In this document: positions 26,502 through 38,600 of the stretch, one piece after another
How positions within the stretch are numbered: position 1 is the first letter of the stretch
Layout of the letters: each line of letters starts with the position of its first letter
NCBI GenBank assembly: GCA_040357565.1
Contig: JBDODJ010000101.1
Source of the DNA: Cercozoa sp. M6MM
Taxonomy: Eukaryota > Endomyxa: Ascetosporea
Direction: 5' to 3' (one strand)
DNA length: 41,055 bases
Position numbers and translations under genes: made by a program
The notes under the pieces: generated by a model
Databases searched by the model: none
What the model was told of the DNA's origin: nothing
Seen by the model: the letters and a program-made list of their open reading frames with translations, nothing else

Positions 26502-26896
26502 CTAAGCGGTGAAGTCGACGCCAGCGAAAGAGGAGACGCGCGTGTTCTGCAAAACTGCGAGCTGCTTCTCGCCCTTGCGGAACAGAAAATCGATGCGCTC
26601 AAAGTTCGTTCGCGGCACTGTTCGGTACTGCTCGAATTCGGCGCGTACGGACTTCATCTGTTGGCAACACCTCTGGAGCACACTTATGGATAAGTTCGGA
26701 GAGTCAGTACCAGTGGCCGCAGGTGCCGCCTCTGCATGGGACTTTCGTCGTTCAGCACTTTCTCACGTGCCGTTCGATGGAAGGTGCGGTACTGACACAC
26801 AACACGGAGCGCTAAAACTTCATATCACTAGCTAGGTAGGTAGGCATCTCATACCAGAGCAATAATGCGCTTTCGCAATGAAGTGGGCGCACTCAT
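26502..26896 (-). CDS. SDHAF1: Succinate dehydrogenase assembly factor 1 (LYR protein) homologue
   Basis: Three exons (26896-26855, 26791-26711, 26657-26502) join in phase 0 to give a 92-residue protein. Intron 1 (63 nt, donor GTATGA) splits the LYR motif between Leu and Tyr-Arg: the joined sequence reads RKRIIALYRTFHRTAREK. Exon 3 reads VRAEFEQYRTVPRTNFERID then FLFRKGEKQLAVLQNTRVSS. This follows the human protein's pattern of VRAEF, then LPR, then RIEYLYRRGRRQL. The family is a mitochondrial matrix chaperone for iron-sulfur insertion into the SDHB subunit of complex II. The length lies between yeast Sdh6 and human SDHAF1. No long presequence is present, which is usual for LYR proteins. It is easily missed, because the exons are tiny and the longest open frame in the interval lies on the other strand. 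Confidence 0.88.
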
Positions 26897-27238
26897 GTCG
26901 CAGACAGTCTATAATATGTAATGAAACGCCAGTTTAGTGAACGACAGTACTAACTATGGCGCCAAAACAGAAAAGATGCATCCAGTTCTTGGCCAGTGGC
27001 TATTCTTGTAAAACAGTTTCAGGTGTCCAATCATCTGCTCAGTGCTGCGAATTCTAAGTATCTAGTGCCGTTTGTGTGTTTTGAGGCTTGACTTACTTGC
27101 AGAAAGGTACAACAGCTCTTGTCCGGAGGGGTGGGTGCAGCAATGTGGAAATTTCCTCAGCCGTGCAAAAATTCCAAAGGAACCTACCTGCAATCCGCTT
27201 TAATCCCCTTGCTGGTGCAGAAAACAAGAAGGGCAAAA
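26897..27238. promoter_or_regulatory. Divergent intergenic region between SDHAF1 and PB1 genes
   Basis: About 340 nt separate two opposite start codons, so the promoters of both genes must be here. No TATA box or repeat is evident. A short open frame (27088 onward, +) overlaps the right half but shows no family features. Confidence 0.45.
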
Positions 27239-27973
27239 ATGTTGTCGTTGAAGATCCGATTCGAGGACGAGATCCATCGCGTGTCATCGGAGCACGTGAC
27301 GAGTTTTGACGAGCTGGTTTCGTTCGTGAAGACCTCGTTCATCAAGCGAGTGCCCGAGCATTTCTTGCTCAAGTATCTGGACGACGAGAATGATCTGTAC
27401 TTTCTCTTTTGTGCCGTGCTTTTTGCTCTTCATGCATGCATCTCTTGGCTCTTTGTGCTCGTGCGCAGCGTAACGTGCTTCTCGCAGTCATCGTTCAATG
27501 AGGCTCTGTCCTTGTCGCGACACGAAGGCCGCCGCGTGCTCGTGTTTTCCGTGGTGCGCGATACGCGTCCCAAGCGCCGTATCATTTCCCACGACGTACA
27601 TGTTAGGAGGCTGCTCTCTTACCTGAGTTTTCGTGTAGAGCCTGCTCCGGCAGCACCAGCGACGCCGGCGAAGGAAGAAACTGGCCGTCGGATCAGATTC
27701 CTGTGCCAGCAGGGTGGTGCCGAAGTGCACGCTCTGCGCTTTGACGAAAGCACGCTCGCTTCTCACGCTTTCCAAGACATTCTCAACGAAGTGCGCTCGA
27801 AGGCCGCAGTGCGTCTGGAACGCGACACGTCGGCCTGCGCGCTGCAGTATGTCGACGATGAAGGCGACGTTGTCTCGGTGCGCCACGCCGCTGACTTTTT
27901 GGAGGCGCTCGAGGTGCTGCAATCGCTGCAGGGCGACGAAGCCGATCTTACGCTTTTCCTTTCGCATTGCTAA
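27239..27973 (+). CDS. Tandem PB1-domain protein
   Basis: Three exons (27239-27396, 27469-27595, 27641-27973) give 205 residues. PB1 domain one starts KIRFEDEIHRVSS and ends with the acidic OPCA-type stretch LKYLDDENDLVTCFSQSSFN, which appears only after removing the 72-nt intron; that intron is a multiple of three and stop-free, so the unspliced frame misleads. PB1 domain two starts RIRFLCQQGGAEVHALRF and ends LQYVDDEGDVVSVRHAADFL. A Pro/Ala/Glu linker joins them, and the second intron (45 nt) is less certain. The chain ends LTLFLSHC with TAA at 27971. PB1 domains pair basic and acidic faces to build signalling complexes. The first domain has an early lysine (KIRF) plus the acidic motif, so it could be type I/II. 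No kinase, ZZ or UBA domain accompanies them. Confidence 0.82.
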   Translation: MLSLKIRFEDEIHRVSSEHVTSFDELVSFVKTSFIKRVPEHFLLKYLDDENDLYFLFCAVLFALHACISWLFVLVRSVTCFSQSSFNEALSLSRHEGRRVLVFSVVRDTRPKRRIISHDVHVRRLLSYLSFRVEPAPAAPATPAKEETGRRIRFLCQQGGAEVHALRFDESTLASHAFQDILNEVRSKAAVRLERDTSACALQYVDDEGDVVSVRHAADFLEALEVLQSLQGDEADLTLFLSHC

Positions 27974-28324
27974 AGAGTAAACGCGCGTGACAACTGCAAC
28001 TTGACTTACGTATATCTATCGTATCCGTGCTAGAAGTTAGATTCGTGTGCATGCCTCTAGCGCAGTCGCGTTTTGTTCCCGACAAACGAAATTTCGCGCC
28101 AACACTATCATCTGTGCCGGTGCCGGCGTGTAGAAAGGAAATCCACGTTCTTCAAAGTCGGGTCCCGTAGCGCAGGCCGAGATCCGGTTGCTGCTTCTGG
28201 GCGTGGACCGTACGTAATTTACGCGCGTATGCGGTGAGCGTGGAACGTAAATTTTAGATAGTAGTTCTTCAAGATAGTTTAAACCTTAGCGCGGCAGCTA
28301 CACCGCCATCACCGGCACTGCAGC
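27974..28324. other. Convergent intergenic region with one exon-like remnant
   Basis: This lies between the 3' ends of the PB1 gene (+) and RABL2 (-). A stretch at 28176-28209 follows a good acceptor (GTAGCGCAG) and reads AEIRLLLLGVD in one frame before a GTACG donor. That looks like the first strand of an ARF/ARL-type GTPase, but no P-loop exon follows. Confidence 0.45.
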
Positions 28325-29140
28325 TTAGATGTGATAGTCAAGGTCAAGTCGACCGAGCGACTCACCGATGTGAAGTGCGTCGTCAACAAACTCCCGCGAT
28401 GCAGAATCACGAAACTCCATCGCAGTTTGCACCGCAGTGTTAAACAGCTCGTCTACGGCAGCGCCTGTGCTTGCCGAGCACCAAAACACGTGCTTTGCCT
28501 AAACACAAGGACAATCACTGACCGGTGGTGCAATATATGAACGTGACTTACGTTTATCTCCTTGGCAAAGCGCTCGTACGGCGAGCGGTTGAACGAAGCG
28601 TCATTGTCTTGCACTGTGTCAAGCTTGTTGACGACAAAAAGCACAGGCGTGTGTTCGCGGAAGCGGCGCAACTCAATGTGCCACTGTCGTAGCTGCTGCA
28701 ACGTCTCAGGTCTTGTTACGTCACAGACCAAGACGGCACATTGTGCCCCAAAGTAGTACGACGAGTGCAGTGTGTGAAACCTCTCCTGACCGGCCTGTGC
28801 GGAGACACCAACGGGCTGAGTCGTCCTTCCGAAAGTCAGACCGATAAAAATTAAGTACCGTGTCCCAAAGCTCGACGTTTTCATTGCGACCATTGCACTC
28901 AACGCTGCGCCGGTGCATCGTCAGAGCGAATGTCGAGGTCGTCTCTTCGGCGTCGTATTCGCCGTGCAGAAACCGTTGCATCAACTTCGACTTGCCGACG
29001 CCACTTTCGCCGACAAGAATGATCTTCAAGGGTGCGTTGGCATGGTCTGACTGCGGGGCTGTGTCGGATTTCGCCATTGGCACGGACTTGGGGAGCTTCG
29101 TGTGACTTTTCGGGTGATGTTTTTGCGATTTATCTGTCAT
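28325..29140 (-). CDS. RABL2: RABL2-type small GTPase
   Basis: Three exons (29140-28859, 28794-28552, 28498-28325) encode 232 residues, or 211 if the inner ATG at 29077 (MAKSD) is used. G1 is GESGVGKSKLMQRFLHGEYD, G3 is WDTAGQERF (rebuilt across intron 1, donor GTACTT), G4 is NKLD and G5 is CSAST. Features beyond general Rab signatures fit RABL2: the SKLM after the P-loop, TFALT in switch I, and SYY then a WHIELRRFR helix. There is no C-terminal prenylation cysteine (it ends DYHI), as expected for RABL2, which loads IFT-B complexes at the ciliary base. A cilium or flagellum is therefore inferred for the host. Intron 2 opens with GTAAGT. The start codon is the least certain point. Confidence 0.9.
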
Positions 29141-29574
29141 CCCGATAAGATGAAAGAAGGGGCAATCGCGGTTCGCGAGTTGCGACTGCGCGCGAAAGGG
29201 AAGCTTTCAAGGAGGATCGTTTGTTTGCTGTGCGTCTCACCCAACTTAGCTTTGCAACCAATTCTATTTGGTTTTTCCGGACTCCGCGCGGAAGTCACGT
29301 GCAGGTGCGAGTTTGCAATTAATAGCCGGTCCGGTCCCAATACGATTCAGGGTAGGACCGTACACCAACCATGAAGTCGTCCCGTCGTCGTCCTTCCATC
29401 CCTCCACTCGATATCTAAACAAAAGAAACACAGAATCAGTGTAAGCATATTGTATGGTCCTGAGGTACGTGTGTAAGTTAGTTCAGTCTAGTATGAAACC
29501 ACCAACTGTGTAGTTTCCCTGAAATCTCGCGGTATCGCTATGGTTTCTTACGTTAGTAGACTGAACTATCTAAC
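29141..29574. other. Intergenic region with MITE-like hairpin, no gene seen
   Basis: This is the upstream region of RABL2 and the downstream region of TVP23. It contains the AGGGTAGGACC word (29349-29359), dispersed repeat copy 2 (29477-29521), and inverted repeats at 29481-29500 and 29542-29566. The segment next to RABL2 (29141-29340) presumably holds its promoter, but I see no recognisable element. Confidence 0.5.
29475..29574. repeat. Imperfect palindromic element (dispersed repeat, copy 2)
   Basis: GTTCAGTCTA (29481-29490) is the exact reverse complement of TAGACTGAAC (29557-29566). Inside this, GAAACC (29495-29500) pairs with GGTTTC (29542-29547). The left arm and the following 20 nt match 14441-14482. 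The total span is about 100 nt with a loop of about 40 nt, which looks like a small MITE or a folded 3' UTR element. Its right end touches the TVP23 stop codon. Confidence 0.55.
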
Positions 29575-30578
29575 TCAGGCCGTATCGCTTTGGTTGTTGT
29601 CGTTGCCAGAGAATCGTTGCCACAGCGAGCGCATGGCAAAGTTCTGAACGGCTCCCTGCAGGCGTTGCTTCTGATCCTTGCTGCACTTGTAGTACCCGAT
29701 GGCGTTGCTCCACGACAGAGCCTACACTCAAGCCAGAAACACACATGGATTCCACACAAAGCAGTGTGACACTCACGCACCAAGGCAATGCCGACGAGGG
29801 GAAGCCACGTCGGCGACATGATCGACAGGAAGCCAAGGAGCATCCAAACCAATGGCGTCACATAGATCGCCGTCCAGAACACCTTCTCGTCCATACCGTT
29901 CAGCTTCCTCGAGGCCTAGTGCATAAATAAAAGCTTGAAATGTAAGGACGTGAACAAGACAGCAGAGCCTACAGGAGCAGCCTCGAAAATCCACTTGGTG
30001 CCACCTGCCTCGTGCTCAGTGTCCTCGGCGTTGTCTTGCGACCACCAGCGCAGTCCCACGAGTCTCCTTCCACTCACGTTCTTCACCGTCCAGAAGTCCG
30101 CCGCCAGCAGCAGAATCGTCTGTGTCCAACAGCCAACAGCCAAACAGCATAGCATCCGCAGGAAAGCAAAAGCAAAACAACACCGACACACCACAACACA
30201 CGTCATGACGTAGTTGCCGCCGAGGCCAAAGAGATACGTGAGCACTGCGCCTGTCTTGAACGCGATCGTGAAGAACTGCACTTGCACGTGACCGCGCGGA
30301 TCGGGCTCATCTTCACCCACGCCGTTGTTGGTGCTGCCGGAAGCTACTGGAGGCGGCACATCCGCCACTGGAACGACGTTCCGAGAAACCACCGGCACTG
30401 TCGTTGACGTCACTGCTTCGTCTGTCTGCAGGACACATCTCGCATATCTCCGCTCATGTTAAAACACCACAACTACACAAGAAGCTCGGACAAGAAAGAA
30501 GAAACGCACCACAAGGAAATCCTCCTGCTCGTCCAGGCCAACAAGCTCATCGTCGAAGCTGAGATGATTGTATGCCAT
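29575..30578 (-). CDS. TVP23: TVP23/FAM18 family Golgi membrane protein
   Basis: Five exons (30578-30510, 30425-30192, 30119-29973, 29915-29781, 29721-29575), all joined in phase 0, encode 243 residues. The family signature FWTVKNVSGRRLVGLRWWSQ is clear in exon 3. Hydrophobic segments occur around GAVLTYLFGLGGNYVMTCVV, TILLLAADFW, AIYVTPLVWMLLGFLSI and WLPLVGIAL, matching the four-helix topology of TVP23. The C-terminal part NAIGYYKCSKDQKQRLQG is the usual conserved end. The N-terminal about 60 residues are acidic and Pro/Val-rich. Yeast Tvp23 sits in late Golgi with Yip/Got proteins and helps vesicle trafficking. Donors here are GTGCGT, GTGTGT, GTAGGC and GTGCGT, unlike the GTAC donors that dominate elsewhere. 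Confidence 0.92.
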
Positions 30579-30917
30579 GATGCAACACTTTTTGGAGGCG
30601 CACTTTGCTGTTCTCCAGGACTTTAAGCGATTTCACCAACGTAAAATTAGTATTTGCACGCTCACACAGCTTGTGGTTTGCCAAAACGACGACAGCTGAG
30701 AAATTTGTTTAAAAAATCTGCCTGATTTGGACCGATCGACACTGTACTGGACCAAGTGGCGACTGGACGTCCGTCGCGTCGCCCACACAGTATTTGAGGG
30801 TTCGGACAAGCCGCAGACAAACGTAGAAACGCCTATTATAGTGTTGGAAACGTTCACATGTGCATTCATTTTCTTCAGGTTGTCTTGTATTTCTCTGACG
30901 AGTTTCTCTCTGTAGAA
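30579..30917. promoter_or_regulatory. Divergent intergenic region between TVP23 and CDK genes
   Basis: About 340 nt separate opposite start codons. It contains an AT-richer middle (30690-30720) and a pyrimidine-rich stretch ending CTCTGTAG just before the CDK ATG. That stretch may be the acceptor of a 5' UTR intron. No named promoter motif is recognised. Confidence 0.45.
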
Positions 30918-32822
<1,905 letters not shown>

Positions 32823-34120
32823 CGACTGTGGCTTTCACGAGCAACCTTTTTATGGAGCGGAGGCATACGCATATCGTCGCGCATCAACGCAAATCGAATG
32901 AACATAAGGAAGTACCGTACGCAACGAGCCTGTGCTGACGTCACTTTTGAGAGCGCACCCTTTTCATTTCATGTTGACTTAATTTCATTTACCACTTTTA
33001 ACAGCTCATCCTCGAAAAAGCCCGCCATACCGACTTAATTTCATTAACCATTTTAACTGAACAAAGTACGCACCGCTGACCGCGCCCTCTCGCAACAAAA
33101 ACAAAAAAGGAATGTGAAGGGGTTAAAAAGGAATGTGAAGGGGTTTGAGGCAGCGCGGAGCTTGCCCGCCAGAAATTGGCGGAAGGCACATGGCCCGTAG
33201 GTCAGAGGCGCACATCCACCGGGGTTATTGGGTTTAGTTTTCAACTAGCAATAATCGCCGTTCAGGTTTCCCTTCACAACGCGCGATATCGCCCCTGGTT
33301 AAGGATGCTTAGCTCCGGGGAATAGTTGACAATCCAATTAGAAACTACTTGGTTTTTATTTTTTGTGTCATGGGTCAGAGCTGATTTAGTCAAAACACGG
33401 CAGCCATGCTACATCAGGTCCGATTACAGGTGCCTCCACTAGCAATGTTGTACATAGCTTCCAAAAGAAGTCGGTTTATTCCGACCAGCGGTGATTGATG
33501 CCGCGAGCAGCATAGGGTCAACAGCTGATATTATCAGCCCTCTGGGCATGCCGATCCCGGGATCCTGGGGGTAGTAGTAAGTTCAATACCGGCGTAAACG
33601 ATCTGTTAAACAACCACAGAATACCACCAAAACTAGACCTCCGCTCGGGAGTGGGTTGAACTCAGTTCCAGAGTCGCATCAAACGATTGATTCTGGGTGT
33701 GCCACTGACTGCTGAGACAGCGACGGCGCTTTAATCTGCACCAACCACAAGCCGCCCGCGAGTGCAGCAGTGCTGTCTAGACTGCAGACCCAGGAACGAG
33801 TTTATGTCAAACCGTCCTAGTATTATACTGCAAATTTCCACGCTGATCAACTGTCGAGCACTGCAGTGGCTGAGATCAGCGATCCTGTCAATGCAAGCGG
33901 AAAGTGTGTGTATTACGGGCAGCTAAGTCGTGCAGCGACTGCGCAGCGTGCACACCTCCCACGTCCGAGTACACGCACACGGCGAGTGCAAAGCAAATTT
34001 GAGTATTCCTTCTCAGACCTTTTCTGGCTTTTTTTTTGGCCTTTTCTTGGTCGAGTGGTCTCCAGTTCGCACTGTAAAAACTCACAACCTCCCTGCTCCT
34101 GCTATGCCCCTTTGCCGCAG
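32823..34120. other. 1.3-kb gene-free region with local duplications
   Basis: I find no convincing exon on either strand. The left part holds two near-copies of a segment around CTTAATTTCATT (32977-33002 and 33032-33057). It also holds a direct tandem of AAAAAGGAATGTGAAGGGGT (about 33104-33143). The right part (33240-33860) is of mixed composition with no matching protein family in any frame I could read. The last 100 nt are pyrimidine-rich and end in TTTGCCGCAG just before the receptor's start codon, so a 5' UTR intron is likely. Confidence 0.5.
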
Positions 34121-35651
34121 ATGCTCGGCGTAATAGCGGCTGCATTTGTGGCTTGCACATGTGCCGCACGCACGGTAAAAATCGCGGAAGGCTTTGGCCC
34201 TCGCCAGCTCGGGGGGGGGGGGGGGGGGGGGGGGGGGAACAGGTGTTTGGAGGATGCCTATGAAAAAAATTGGGTGTNNNNNNNNNNNNNNNNNNNNNNN
34301 NNNNNNNNNNNNNNNNNNNNNNNNNNNNNNNNNNNNNNNNNNNNNNNNNNNNNNNNNNNNNNNNNNNNNNNNNNNNNGGGGGGGGGGCAGTGTGAGATAT
34401 GTTGTTTGTCTGATGCGTAGAAGATCATTGGGCTGTTCCCGCTAACTGGACGTGATGGTACCTCAAGCATATGAAAGGTGCCGGTATCAGCAAAAAATGT
34501 TATTTCTTCCTTGTCACGCTAGGGAACATCGGCGAAGTACTGTTTCTCTTGAAACACAAAATCCGTTTTGTTGAACTGCTGGTACCGTTTCGGATGTGTC
34601 GGTGTGCTTGCAGAGCCGCGCATCTGGTGCTCTTCACGCACTGAACTGGCTCCGCAATGATCCAGAAAGGTGAGTTATTCTGCAACCTTGTTGTCAGTTC
34701 GGCGGACCAGGATAAGGTTCGTTTGCTGTGACAGGTTAGCAGAGGGTTTCCCAAATAACTACACCCTTCAAATTGTGGTATGCGACCATTTCTTATCTCT
34801 CAATGCATGCGATCTGTGTATCCTCTTAACTAGGACACGGCGAACTCAAAAGAAACGACACTCAATCGCGTCTACAACCACTTGCTGGATGTATGTCTGT
34901 GTGGCTCAATGTCGAACAAAAGGATCGTGATACTCTTCGTATGCACGTGTAGCCCGACGTGGCCGGTATCATTGGCGCCAGTTCTTCTGGCGTGTCCGCA
35001 GCGTACGATTTCTTTTTTCTGTCTTCTGGTATCAGCATTTTGCCTCGCTTAGTGTCTCGACGCTAAGCTCGGCCATGTCGGTCGTGCAAATCTCTTACGC
35101 CTCCACGCAAACCGACCTGTCTGTAACCTGAATTTACTGACACCTGCACACCTGTTTTCTGTGTTTCTGTCGCTTGGGTAGAGCTTTACCGATATGTTTG
35201 TGTGTAGGACAAGAGCGCATACCCCTTGTTTTGCCGTGTGGTTCCACCCAACATCCAGCAGATCCGAGCGCTACTGGGCGTGCTGACGCACTTTGGCTGG
35301 CACCGTGTCTCGGTGGTGACCACCAGCGATGGCTATGGCACTTCACTTAGCAACGACTTCCAGGTGAGTTTTCTTGCCGTGTCAAAACGATATGACAACC
35401 GAGATATGTGCTTCAGAGAGAGGTGTCGCTGGAGGAGTGGCGCGACATCTCCGTCGACGCCGTGTCCTCAATTCCTATCGTCACTGGTACTGATATCGAT
35501 ACACATGCCTCTCTCTCTCTCTTTCTCTTTCTCTCCCCTCCCTCTGGTTTGTACCAACTCTGGCTTCAGGCGAAGACAACTCGCAGCTGATCCTGGAGAC
35601 TCTCCGTCGCATTCGCGCAGCGCCTGCGCGCGTTGTTTTTTTGGTACAGTG

Positions 35652-35748
<97 letters not shown>

Positions 35749-38566
35749 AGACGGTGAAATATTGTGTTGCATTAATACGCAGGCCGCGACCGAAGTGAAT
35801 GCACGCGAAATCATGACGCAGGCAGCGCAGCTAGGTTCTCGCAGTCTGTCCTTGCTGTCTCCGTTTGAGTGTACTCACTTTGGGGAACACCATACATGCA
35901 GGCATGGCGGGCGACGATAGTGGCTGGGTCTGGATCGCCTCCGATGGCTGGTCGCAGACCTCGATCGTTGACGATTACAGCAACCTTGTACCACTGCATC
36001 AGCCCACTAGCTTTGCTGTGTGTGTGCATGTGTGTGTATGTGTGTGTGCATGTGTGTGTATGTGTGTGTGCATGTGTGTGTATGCGTGTGTGCATGTGTG
36101 TGTGTATGTGTGTGTGTGTGCATGTGTGTGTATGTATGTATGTGTGTGTATGACTCGACGTGTCTGTGTTCAGGACCTCGTCAAGGCAGCGACGGGTGTT
36201 TTGGGAGTCGCTCCGGTCAAGGTAAACATAGCCTTTGATTCGAGACCCTTTGTGGTGATGTAGTTGAGTATGGACACTGCGTTGTAGCCTCCAAACAGTA
36301 CGTTCTACCAGCACTTTGCCGACAGTTACGAGCAGAATCGCGTAGGGCTTCTCTGTGCTCTTCAGTTCTTGGCCCTGTGTTTGATTAGTGTATTTTCGGC
36401 GTGTTCGATAGACTCGACTGGAGAGCTTTCTGAATGACACCTCTGGCTGCTTTGCGGAGTCGCCGGTGTCGTGCCAAAACTTCCTGCAGGGCGACATCAA
36501 CCTGTATCTGCACTCCTTCAGGACCTCCATGCACCTACCATATCCATGCTGTTTGTGTGTGTCACTATGCAGGTACAGCTACTTTGCCTTCGACAGCACG
36601 TACACGCTGATTCGGGTATCATCATCCCAAAGTAGAGTACAGCATATCGAATGATTAACCCGCTATCGCAGGCCATCGATGCCATGCACCGCGACTCAAC
36701 TGACATTTCTACCTTGTCGTACCAATCTCCTTCTGTGTTGGCGTATACCTGTCCACTCACTTCACACACTCACGCTGTTTCTGTTTTTGCTTAGTGCGAG
36801 TGAGTTCTCGAAGCAACTAGTCGTGCCTTGTCTTTTTATATATATATATATATGTATCGGCATATGTTTCAATTATCGGTGTTGTAGGCCGAGATCAAGA
36901 ACCTCAGCTTGTCACAAAACCTGCAGTCGACGTACCCTTGATATCACGTGTAAGCACGTTTTGTTGTGTGAGTAATCTTCGTGTGGCGCAGTCAACTGCA
37001 ACCTGTGACGGGCGATCTCGTGTTTGATGACAACTGTGACCGTACTTTATGCAGTCTGTCTGTATGTACGCATGCAGGCATATGTGTTCGTGTGTGACAG
37101 GAGACCTGCCGTTCGACGTAATCAACTCGCAGTACAACGCCCAGACCAACGAAATCGAGGTCGTCGCTGTTGCTCGATGGTCCAGTAGTCACTCGCGTTC
37201 CCTTCAACGGTACTGCCTGTGTACTACGGGTGTGCGTGTGTATGTGTATGTATAACCTATCGGTCTGCTGCAGGCTGCCTGCCGACGACACGCCTGTGCC
37301 CAACGACTACCGTGAGGACGTACCTGTCACATATCAATGAGTCCAGTCACACGTACTCTGTGTACGCTTCCCGGTGTGTCACCTAGCCGAATGGAGAGTT
37401 GCGCAACTTTGTCTTTGCCGATGGCACAGAAAGTGTTCCCAAAGGTACTAACTCATCGTGTCTTTTTGTCCCATTCATGCACCACTTTAATACCTGGGCA
37501 GGCTACCTGCAGCAGCCTTGCACGGTGGACAGCATCACATGTAAGATTTACCTCTGTTTGGGACAGACAAGGCACTGGGGCACACACGTGTGCGTGTTTA
37601 TGTAGATGATCTGCACAACGACGTGTGCGGCACAAGTTCGAGCGACGGCACCTTCGACGTCTCTTTCCGCTTCGTCGGTGCGTTTAAGTCGATTCTCACA
37701 GACTGAATCTGAAACAAATAACATGCCTTGCCTATTGTGTCTCTGCTCAGATGGAGTGACCTGTGACACTGAGGCACCGGGTGCCGTGCAACTGCCTGCC
37801 ACGCGAGTACCTTACTTTGTAACAATGAGCACAGTGTGGTGACTGCGTGTTGGTGTGCAGTCGGTTCCTTGCGACAGCGTGCATCGACAGTCTTCCGCAG
37901 GTACAACACACTCGCCCGCAAACACTTTGACCGTGTGTATGTGGTTTGTGTCTGTGCTACCCAGGCATCGCTGTCCAGTCGGTCGCCGGCGTCGTTGCTA
38001 CCGTACTCCTGTGTGTCTCATCATCGGCCTCCTGACAAATGTGTTTTGTGTGCAGATGGCCGTGGTGTGCTGTGTGGCACTCTTGGTCTCGCAGCAGGTT
38101 CCGACCTGGGTGCTTCGCAATCGGTGTCCTGCCATACCCCTTTTTCCACATGTTCCTTACCTCCTTTACCCCACCCGTTGTTCGCAGCAAGAGAAGCGAT
38201 TTGACGCAGCAGCAGCAGCTCATTCTTAGTGCAGCACATTCGCCTCGCCTCAGGTACAGTGAAGACGTATGTCCATATCTACGAGGGGTTGGTTGGTACA
38301 ACTGTGCACCTCAGGAGACACGCATACCGCACTGCCATCTTTGCATTTGGTACCAGTGGAGACCTGCTTGTGTGTGTGTGTGTGTGTTGTTATAAAGACT
38401 GTTGTTGGATCTCCCTGTGTGTATTGATATATAGGCATGGGCACGCTGGTCCTGGCTCCTGTGGTGATCACTCTGAACGAACGCGAAGTGTGGCAGTGCC
38501 GAGTGTCTGCACCACTCTATACATGTACTCTCCTTTCATTCTCGACACATACACACACGCAAATGC

Positions 38567-38600
<34 letters not shown>

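Noticed and set aside
26509-26835. 108-residue open frame on the + strand
   Set aside because: It is the antisense shadow of the SDHAF1 exons, which have family features and proper splice sites on the minus strand.
27119-27238. Upstream extension of the PB1 protein to the ATG at 27119
   Set aside because: The added residues look non-conserved and Lys/Gln-rich, while ATG 27239 directly begins the PB1 fold. An upstream start cannot be fully excluded.
33240-33860. Possible rRNA or tRNA fragment (GGCGTAAACGATC near 33593 recalls small-subunit rRNA)
   Set aside because: Only a short word matches. The surrounding bases do not follow any rRNA helix I can recognise, and no cloverleaf can be drawn.
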